Below are positions 58,122 to 64,000 of a DNA stretch of 64,000 nucleotides, one piece after another. Position 1 is the first letter of the stretch, and each line of letters starts with the position of its first letter. The stretch spans positions 62,001-126,000 of the forward strand of contig CAWGBF010000011.1 in the NCBI GenBank assembly GCA_963820775.1. Direction: 5' to 3'. The position numbers were made by a program, and so were the translations under genes. This DNA is from Roseiarcus sp963820775 (GTDB taxonomy: Bacteria > Pseudomonadota > Alphaproteobacteria > Rhizobiales > Beijerinckiaceae). Below the pieces are notes generated by a model that did not search any database, was not told where the DNA came from, and saw only the letters and a program-made list of their open reading frames with translations.

Positions 58122-59999
58122 ATGCATCGCTACCGCACCCATACCTGCGGCGCCCTGACCCTCGCCGAGGACGGCGCCGACGTTCGGCTTTCTGGCTGGT
58201 GCCATCGCATCCGCGATCACGGCGGCTTGCTGTTCGTCGACCTGCGCGACCATTACGGCCTGACCCAATGCGTGGTCGATCCCGATTCGCCCGCCTTCCG
58301 CGAAGCGGAGAAGCTGCGCTCGGAATTCGTCATTCGGGTCGACGGGAGCGTGCGCAAGCGCCCGCCTGGCACCGAAAATCCCGAAATGCCGACTGGCCTC
58401 ATCGAGGTTTACATAACCGAGATCGAAGTGCTAGGGCCAGCTGGCGATCTGCCGCTGCCGGTGTTCGGCGACCAGCCCTATCCCGAGGATACAAGGCTCC
58501 GGTACCGGTTCCTTGATCTCAGGCGCGAGAAGCTTCACCAGAATATCATGCTGCGCGGTCAAGTTATTGATTCGCTTCGCAGACGCATGAAGGGGCAGGG
58601 GTTCTTCGAGTTCCAGACGCCGATCCTCACCGCTTCGAGCCCGGAAGGCGCGCGCGACTTCCTCGTGCCCTCGCGCCTGCATGCGGGCAAGTTCTACGCG
58701 CTGCCGCAGGCGCCGCAGCAATACAAGCAGCTCCTGATGATGGCGGGCTTCGACCGCTATTTCCAGATCGCGCCCTGCTTTCGCGACGAAGACCCGCGCG
58801 CCGACCGCCTTCCCGGCGAATTCTACCAGCTCGACATCGAGATGAGCTTCGTCGAGCAGGAAGACGTTTTCGACGCGATGGAGCCGGTGTTGCGCGGCGC
58901 GTTCGAAGAGTTCGCCCGCGGCAAGCCGGTCACGCCCTCGCCCTGGCCGCGCATTCCCTTCTCCGAGGCGATGCGCAAATATGGCTCCGACAAGCCTGAC
59001 TTGCGCAATCCGATCGTGATCGCCGACGTCACCGAAGTTTTCGCGCGCCACGATGTGACCTTCAACACTTTCAAAAAGGTGATCGAGGCCGGTGGTGTGG
59101 TGCGCGCGATTCCCGCGCCTGGTGCATTGGCGCAGCCGCGTTCGTTCTTCGATAAGCTTAACGATTGGGCGCGGAACGAGGGCGCGAGTGGCTTAGGCTA
59201 CATCGTATTTGAGGACTATCCGTCCGGACAGATAGTTGGCTCAGACCGCCTTCTAAGCGCGGACGAACTCATCAGGGAATTGAAGGTCAAGCACAATCCA
59301 GATGGGACACTTGTATTTGGCAAAGGGCCGATCGCGAAGTTCTTGACGGACCCGGCCCAGCAGGCCCTCGCGGCAAAAGCCGGCCTCAAGCCGGGGGACG
59401 CTGTATTCTTTATCTGCGATAAGGAGGAGAAGGCCGCCAAATTCGCCGGGCTCGCGCGCACCAAGGTTGGCCAGGAGCTCAAGCTCGTCGACGAGGACCG
59501 GTTCGAATTCGCCTGGGTTGTCGACTTCCCCATGTATGAATGGGATGAGGAGGAGAAGAAGGTCGAGTTCTCGCACAACCCCTTCTCGATGCCGCAAGGC
59601 GGGCTCGAGGCGCTTGTCGGCAGGGACCCCCTAGCGATCAAGGCGTTCCAGTACGATGTCGCCTGCAACGGCTACGAACTCGCCTCGGGCGGCATCCGCA
59701 ATCATCGTCCCGACGCGATGCTGAAGGCGTTCGAGATCGCGGACTACAGCGAAGAGACCGTGATTGAGCGGTTCGGCGGCATGTACCGCGCCTTCCATTA
59801 CGGCGCCCCGCCGCATGGCGGGATGGCGGCGGGCGTGGACCGCATCGTGATGCTGCTCGCGGGCGAGCAGAACCTGCGCGAGGTGGCGCTCTTTCCGATG
59901 AACCAGCGCGCCGAGGACCTGCTCATGGGCGCGCCGTCGCCCGCGACGGCCAAGCAATTGCGCGAGCTTCACATCCGGGTCGTCGCGCCGGAGAAGTGA
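58122..59999 (+). CDS. aspS: aspartyl-tRNA synthetase
   Basis: This 625-residue class IIb enzyme has an OB-fold anticodon domain (1-110), motif 1, motif 2 FRDEDPRADRLPGEFYQLDI, a GAD insertion domain and motif 3 AAGVDRIVMLLAGE. It is roughly 30 residues longer than usual. Between GLGYIVFE and GKGPIAKF there is an extra stretch (DYPSGQIVGSDRLLSADELI and following, 59214-59320) with lower GC and codons such as ATA and CTA. Otherwise it is complete and should be essential. Confidence 0.95.
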   Translation: MHRYRTHTCGALTLAEDGADVRLSGWCHRIRDHGGLLFVDLRDHYGLTQCVVDPDSPAFREAEKLRSEFVIRVDGSVRKRPPGTENPEMPTGLIEVYITEIEVLGPAGDLPLPVFGDQPYPEDTRLRYRFLDLRREKLHQNIMLRGQVIDSLRRRMKGQGFFEFQTPILTASSPEGARDFLVPSRLHAGKFYALPQAPQQYKQLLMMAGFDRYFQIAPCFRDEDPRADRLPGEFYQLDIEMSFVEQEDVFDAMEPVLRGAFEEFARGKPVTPSPWPRIPFSEAMRKYGSDKPDLRNPIVIADVTEVFARHDVTFNTFKKVIEAGGVVRAIPAPGALAQPRSFFDKLNDWARNEGASGLGYIVFEDYPSGQIVGSDRLLSADELIRELKVKHNPDGTLVFGKGPIAKFLTDPAQQALAAKAGLKPGDAVFFICDKEEKAAKFAGLARTKVGQELKLVDEDRFEFAWVVDFPMYEWDEEEKKVEFSHNPFSMPQGGLEALVGRDPLAIKAFQYDVACNGYELASGGIRNHRPDAMLKAFEIADYSEETVIERFGGMYRAFHYGAPPHGGMAAGVDRIVMLLAGEQNLREVALFPMNQRAEDLLMGAPSPATAKQLRELHIRVVAPEK

Positions 60000-60243
60000 G
60001 TCTGGCGGAGCTTCCGGTGAGGCGCGCCATTTCCGAGTCGGTTTTGAGCAATTCCAAGAGGTTGCGGCGAGGAAGCGAGCGGGTCCTATAGACCAGCCGT
60101 TGACAGGGGCGACTTGGCGCCGACGACTTGGAGCGGTTCGGGGGGCGCGTGGGCGTGTAAACACGCCGTCGCCCTTGCCCGCCGCCCGCGCCGGTTGAGC
60201 CTTGTCCGACTCCGCTTCGCGTGTTAGCCACTCGGGCGAAAAT

Positions 60244-60320
60244 CGGGGTATAGCGCAGCCTGGTAGCGCGGAAGTTTTGGGTACTTCAGGTCGCAGGTTC
60301 AAATCCTGCTGCCCCGACCA
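60244..60320 (+). tRNA. tRNA-Pro (TGG)
   Basis: This is a 77-nt cloverleaf with encoded CCA. The acceptor CGGGGTA pairs with TGCCCCG, the D-arm is TAGCGCAGCCTGGTAGCGC, and the anticodon arm GAAGT-TTTGGGT-ACTTC has TGG as anticodon. The T-arm is GCAGG-TTCAAAT-CCTGC. Confidence 0.96.
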
Positions 60321-60347
60321 CGATTGGGGAAAAGACTAGAGGCCGTC

Positions 60348-60650
60348 ATGACCGCTCGCATCTACCAGCCCACCCGCAGCGCCATGCAGTCGGTGCAGTC
60401 GAAGGGCGATTGGCTGCTCGAATACGAGCCCGAAAAGCCGCGCGAGATCGAGCCCTTGATGGGGTGGACCAGCTCGGCCGACATGCGCTCGCAAGTAAAG
60501 CTGCGCTTCGACACCAAGGAGGAAGCGATCGCCTACGCCGAGCGCAACGGCGTCGCCTACCGGGTCGAGGAGCCGAAGCCGGAGACGCGCAAGATCCTGT
60601 CCTATTCCGACAATTTCGCCCCGAACCGGATCGTTCCCTGGTCGCACTGA
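60348..60650 (+). CDS. NDUFS4-like respiratory complex I accessory subunit
   Basis: This 100-residue protein matches the ETC complex I subunit family (mitochondrial NDUFS4/18 kDa). It has MTARIYQPTRSAMQSVQSKG, WLLEYEPE, PLMGWTSSADMRSQVKLRFD and YSDNFAPNRIVPWSH at the C-terminus. It stabilises NADH:quinone oxidoreductase on the matrix/cytoplasmic side. It sits between two tRNA genes, an order seen in several alphaproteobacteria. Confidence 0.93.
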   Translation: MTARIYQPTRSAMQSVQSKGDWLLEYEPEKPREIEPLMGWTSSADMRSQVKLRFDTKEEAIAYAERNGVAYRVEEPKPETRKILSYSDNFAPNRIVPWSH

Positions 60651-60686
60651 AGCATGACATGAGGTCCGGCCGACTTGATTGCGTCC

Positions 60687-60763
60687 GGCTCCGTAGCTCA
60701 GCTGGATAGAGCAGCCGCCTTCTAAGCGGCAGGTCGCAGGTTCGAGCCCTGCCGGAGTCGCCA
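60687..60763 (+). tRNA. tRNA-Arg (TCT)
   Basis: This is a 77-nt cloverleaf with encoded CCA. The acceptor GGCTCCG pairs with CGGAGTC (one G-U pair). The anticodon stem GCCGC/GCGGC encloses loop CTTCTAA with anticodon TCT. The T-loop is TTCGAGC. Confidence 0.96.
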
Positions 60764-60901
60764 CTTCCCTTAAATGGTCATGAAGAGACCGCCAATCGGC
60801 GGCGGGGCGACAATCCTGGCCGCCGCAGTTGGACGCTTCTAAGAACCTCGCGCCTTCCAGCATTTTCTGATTCACTCCCAGGTGGAGTGGGAGGCGAATC
60901 G

Positions 60902-61582
60902 ATGCGCGGCCAGGGGGGACTTTTCGACGTCGACGAGCGGCTGAAGCGGCTGAGCGATCTCGGCGATCAGTTGCAGGCTTTCGCAGCGGCGGTCGATTTC
61001 GAGATTTTCCGGTCCGAGCTGACGCGGGCGCTGGCCTACTCGGACGGCTCGCAGGGCGGCCGACCGCCGTTCGACCCTGTGATGATGTTCAAGATCCTGG
61101 TGATCCAGGCGGCCAACACCCTCTCGGACGAGCGTACCGAGTTTCTGATCAACGACCGCCTGTCGTTCATGCGGTTTCTCGGGTTGAGCCTATCCGATCG
61201 GGTTCCCGACGCTCGCACGATCTGGCTGTTCCGGGAAAAGCTGACCAGGGCCGAGGCGATTAAGCCACTGTTCGACCGGTTCGACGCGGCGCTGCGCGAG
61301 GCTGGCTACGTCGCTATGGGCGGCCAGATCGTCGACGCCTCGCTGATCGCCGCGCCCAAGCAGCGCAACACCGAGGAGGAGAAGAAGGCGGTCAAGGAGG
61401 GGCGCATTCCGCAGGCCTGGAAAGCCCAGCCAGCCAAGCTCCGGCAGAAGGACCGTGACGCGCGCTGGACGGTCAAGTTCAGCAAGGCCAAGGCCAGGCC
61501 GGATGGGACGGTTCCTCCGGTCGACATCGCCATTCCGACATTCGGCTACCAAAACCATGTCTCGATCGTAAGCGGCGCTTAG
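60902..61582 (+). pseudogene. IS5-type transposase, truncated by IS66
   Basis: This is the N-terminal 220 residues of an IS5-family DDE transposase, with GGRPPFDPVMMFKILVIQ, LSDRVPDARTIWLFREKL and the first catalytic aspartate in GGQIVDASLIAAPKQRN. It reads normally to FGYQNHVSI, where the IS66 end (GTAAGCG at 61568) cuts in and adds a few codons to a stop. The catalytic second half is missing, so it is dead. It begins 140 bases after tRNA-Arg. Confidence 0.9.
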
Positions 61583-61613
61583 GTCCCACGGCTTTGGTGG
61601 GTTGACGCTCGGG

Positions 61614-63197
61614 TCAGGCGGCGAGGCGATCGGGTGCGGACGCCTTCGCCCATGCCCACGGCATGAGTTCGTCGATGCGCGAGGCAGGCCAGAGATTGAC
61701 GAGCCTGTCGAGAACGCCGGTGATGTAGGCCTGCGGCTCGACGTCGTTGAGCTTGCACGTTTCGATGAGCGAGGCGACGCAGGCCCAGTTTTCCGCTCCC
61801 TCGTCATGGCCGGCGAAGAGCGCGTTCTTACGATTGAGGACGATCGGGCGGATGCCGCGCTCGACGATGTTCGTGTCGAGCTCGATGCGGCCGTCGTCGA
61901 GGAAGCGGACGAGCCCTTCCCAGTGGTTCAGACCATAGCGGAGCTCCTCGGCGATTCCCGACTTGCCGGAGACGCGCGCCAGCTGATGCTCAAGCCATGG
62001 CCTAAACGCCATGACAAGCGGTTTGCTCTTCACCTGACGCACGCGACGACGCTCGTCCGCGCTCAGGCCTCGGATCGTCTTCTCGATCGCATAGAATTCG
62101 GCGATCCTCTCGAGCGCCTCGCGGGCGATCGGCGCTTCGCCCTTGGCGTGGTCGAAGAACCGGCGTCTCAGGTGCGACCAGCAGAAGGCGAGCGTGATCC
62201 GGCCGTCAGGCGCCTTGGCGGCGATCGTCTTGTAGGCGGCGTAGCCGTCGCACTGGACGACGCCCCGATAATCGTCGAGCAGCTTCAGGCCATGGATCGC
62301 CCCGCGGCCGGTCGCATAGGCGAAAGCGACGGCCGGGGGGTCTTTGCCGCCCCATGACCGATCATCGCGGGCGACCGCCCAGAAATAGCCCTCCTTGACC
62401 CGGCCTCGGCCCGGATCGAGCACCGGGGCCTTCGTCTCGTCGACGGCGACCTTGCCCGACGTCAGAATGAGTTCCCGAAGGCGGTCATAGACCGGCCTGA
62501 GTTCCGCAGCCGCGTAGCCGACCCAGAACGCCAGCACCGAGCGCTTGATGTCGAGGCCCTGGGCGGCCAGCATCTGAGCCTGCCGGTAGAGCGGCAGATG
62601 CCAGGCGTATTTAGAGACAAGCACGGAGGCGACCATCGCCTCGGTGGGCAGGCCGCCCTTGATCAGCCGCTCGGGCGCCGGCGCCTGAACCACCGTCTCC
62701 TCGCAGGCGCGGCATGCGTATTTCGGACGGCGCGTCACGAGCACGCGAAACTGCGCCGGGATCACGTCCAGCCGCTCCGAGATGTCGGCGCCGATCGCAT
62801 GCATCGGCGAGCGGCAGCACGGACACTTCCGGTCCTCGGGCTCGATCGTGACGTGAACGCGCGGAAGGTGGACTGGCAGCGCGCCGCGGTTCGCCCGGCG
62901 CTTCTCGGCCTGAGCCGCTGCGGCTGCCTTATTCCGCTTGTCGTCCGCCGCTTCGCTGGCCGCTTCCGCCTGCTCAATATCCTCCAGCGCCAAAGCGAAC
63001 TGGTCTGGATCGAGCTTCTCGGATTTGCGGCCGAACTGCATCCGCTGAAGCTGGCGCAACAGATGCATGAGGCGGTTGTTCTGGGTGAGAACCGCATCCC
63101 GCTCCGCAATCGCGGCGTCCCGCTCGGCCAGCGCCGCAGCCAGGCGCGCTTCAAGCGCATGGGGGTCGGGCGGAGGCTGATTCGCGTTGGGGCTCAC
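61614..63197 (-). CDS. tnpC: IS66 transposase TnpC
   Basis: This 527-residue transposase has an N-terminal coiled coil (about 15-60), a zinc-binding section with CPCCRSPMHAIG and ACRAC, and a DDE domain. Visible acidic residues include VAVDETKAPV and GVVQCDGYAAYK, and the last catalytic region is LDTNIVERGIRPIVLNRKN. It appears full length and could be active. Confidence 0.95.
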   Translation of the reverse strand: MSPNANQPPPDPHALEARLAAALAERDAAIAERDAVLTQNNRLMHLLRQLQRMQFGRKSEKLDPDQFALALEDIEQAEAASEAADDKRNKAAAAAQAEKRRANRGALPVHLPRVHVTIEPEDRKCPCCRSPMHAIGADISERLDVIPAQFRVLVTRRPKYACRACEETVVQAPAPERLIKGGLPTEAMVASVLVSKYAWHLPLYRQAQMLAAQGLDIKRSVLAFWVGYAAAELRPVYDRLRELILTSGKVAVDETKAPVLDPGRGRVKEGYFWAVARDDRSWGGKDPPAVAFAYATGRGAIHGLKLLDDYRGVVQCDGYAAYKTIAAKAPDGRITLAFCWSHLRRRFFDHAKGEAPIAREALERIAEFYAIEKTIRGLSADERRRVRQVKSKPLVMAFRPWLEHQLARVSGKSGIAEELRYGLNHWEGLVRFLDDGRIELDTNIVERGIRPIVLNRKNALFAGHDEGAENWACVASLIETCKLNDVEPQAYITGVLDRLVNLWPASRIDELMPWAWAKASAPDRLAA

Positions 63198-63260
63198 GCG
63201 CGAAAGAGAATCAGATTTGCTCGCAGTTGGGGAGAGAAATCAGGCCGCAGGGCACAATCT

Positions 63261-63614
63261 TTATGACGCCGCCGCTGGAGCCGGCGTGTCCCGCGCATGC
63301 AGGCGCGACCAGTCGAGGCCGTCGACGAGCGCGGCGAGTTGCGAGGCCGACAGCCGCATGACGCCGTCGCTGATCGGCGGCCAGCGAAACGCCCCTTCCT
63401 CAAGGCGCTTCCAATACAAAATCAGGCCAGACCCGTCCCAGGCCAAGATCTTCAACCGGTCCGCCCGTTTCGAGCGGAAGACGAAGATCGTCCCGGAGAA
63501 CGGATCGCGTTGAAGCTCTTCTTTCGCCAGCCCTGCGAGGCTGTCGGCGCCGCGTCGGAAGTCGACAGGCTTCGTCGCCACCAGAACCCGAACGCCTGCC
63601 GGAACCGAAATCAC
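63261..63614 (-). CDS. tnpB: IS66 accessory protein TnpB
   Basis: This 117-residue IS66 Orf2 protein contains GVRVLVATKPVDFRRGADSL, FRSKRADRLKILAWDGSG and YWKRLEEGAFRWP, the standard family motifs. It starts with GTG overlapping the tnpA stop (GTGA) and precedes tnpC by 63 bases. Confidence 0.95.
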   Translation of the reverse strand: MISVPAGVRVLVATKPVDFRRGADSLAGLAKEELQRDPFSGTIFVFRSKRADRLKILAWDGSGLILYWKRLEEGAFRWPPISDGVMRLSASQLAALVDGLDWSRLHARDTPAPAAAS

Positions 63615-64000
63615 GTCGCAGCCTTCACCGCACGCAGCACCTTCGTCAGCGTCGTGACGTCGCTGCCAGGTCCGACGCGCACCACCGCAGTTCCGAGCGC
63701 AATCTCGATCGTCCCCCAGGAAATGGCGCAGGAGGCCGCCGAAGATGGCGCAGAAGCCTCAGCCTCCACTATGACCGGCGCGAAAGTCGCGCTGCCCGCG
63801 ACGGCGGCGCCTCGACGGCGGACAGCTCGTCGCTGCGCATTGCGCCGCCAGCCGAACAGTTGCTGCGGCGTCAGTCCATGGCGCCGAGCGACTGCCGAGA
63901 CTTTGTCCCCGCTCTCATAGCTCTCTGCCAGAATCTCCGCCTTCTGCTCCGACGTCCAAACGCGCCTCCGTCCGGACCCGGTGAAAATCTCAAGCCGACG
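63611..64000 (-). CDS. tnpA: IS66 accessory protein TnpA, 5' end outside window
   Basis: About 129 C-terminal residues are in the window. RRRVWTSEQKAEILAESYE and SAVARRHGLTPQQLFGWRR form the helix-turn-helix of IS66 Orf1, and VRVGPGSDVTTLTKVLRAVK is the usual end. The start lies beyond 64000. Confidence 0.93.
   Translation of the reverse strand, partial: RRLEIFTGSGRRRVWTSEQKAEILAESYESGDKVSAVARRHGLTPQQLFGWRRNAQRRAVRRRGAAVAGSATFAPVIVEAEASAPSSAASCAISWGTIEIALGTAVVRVGPGSDVTTLTKVLRAVKAAT

Larger units (their letters stand above)
61568..64000 (-). mobile_element. IS66-family insertion sequence, right part outside window
   Basis: The element starts with the IS66 terminal sequence GTAAGCGGCGCTTAGGTC at 61568, inside the IS5-type transposase. 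It contains tnpA, tnpB and tnpC on the reverse strand. The other end lies beyond 64000. The eight bases before the junction (TCTCGATC) are the candidate target-site copy and would have to recur at the far end. Confidence 0.9.

Noticed and set aside
1..64000. CRISPR array, rRNA genes, replication origin, prophage
   Set aside because: No regularly spaced direct repeats, rRNA sequence, DnaA-box cluster or phage structural genes were seen.

Overview
The window is GC-rich alphaproteobacterial DNA, most likely from the Hyphomicrobiales (Rhizobiales), possibly a methylotroph near the Beijerinckiaceae or Methylocystaceae. This rests on the serS...surE-pcm-nlpD-DUF815 gene order, an NDUFS4-type complex I subunit gene, a PQQ alcohol dehydrogenase with a lanthanide-type Asp-x-Asp site, GGAAC-N16-(C/T)GT(A/T) promoters of the sigma-EcfG type and Rhizobiales-style palindromic intergenic repeats. 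The species cannot be told from sequence reading alone.

Layout. 0.3-7.8 kb: a peptide/nickel-type ABC transporter (two permeases, two ATPases, binding protein) with an amidase, interrupted by a DUF2852 gene. 8-18.3 kb: a frameshifted YCII-like gene, a lytic transglycosylase, a TfoX-domain protein, a large membrane protein carrying a dispersed repeat inside its reading frame, acetate kinase, a frameshifted Orn/Lys/Arg decarboxylase, a GNAT acetyltransferase and a GH37 trehalase. 19-24.3 kb: a zinc-homeostasis island (SmtB-like repressor, metallothionein, COG0523 GTPase, znuABC, zur, and a relic of a second znuB). 24.3-36.3 kb: DUF218 protein, Cys-rich protein, acyl-CoA ligase, argH, tlpA, a glycosyltransferase bracketed by tlpA and a copy of its 3' end, a low-GC ion channel, a shattered GGDEF/EAL gene and a FeeM-type N-acyl amino acid synthase. 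36.8-44.6 kb: serS, then about 2.5 kb of accessory genes and debris, then surE-pcm-nlpD and an opposed DUF815 ATPase. 44.7-53.6 kb: small membrane proteins, an A-type Fe-S scaffold, a second TfoX protein, an RhlE helicase, a DUF1254/DUF1214 protein, an AraC regulator and the PQQ dehydrogenase/cytochrome c pair behind a strong promoter with a palindromic operator. 53.6-55.3 kb: two paralogous predicted small RNAs flanking a GYD-domain gene. 55.3-64 kb: a methyltransferase fragment, enoyl-CoA hydratase, a Tat-exported Hint-domain protein, aspS, two tRNAs, the NDUFS4-like gene, and an IS5-type transposase cut by an IS66 element that runs off the window.

The most interesting signal is the RNA pair at 53.60-53.68 and 54.73-54.81 kb. 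Both have a GGAAC-N16 promoter, a 5' hairpin with the same C-rich loop, and a terminator hairpin with a CCCUCCCU loop. The stem sequences differ but pairing is kept, as expected for a structured regulatory RNA that could mask Shine-Dalgarno sites. A second global signal is that six otherwise healthy genes carry net +1 frameshifts. All can be repaired by removing one base from a short A/T run, and in four of them the repair recreates GANTC, the CcrM methylation motif. This points to a systematic base-calling artefact at methylated sites, or to a real mutational hotspot.
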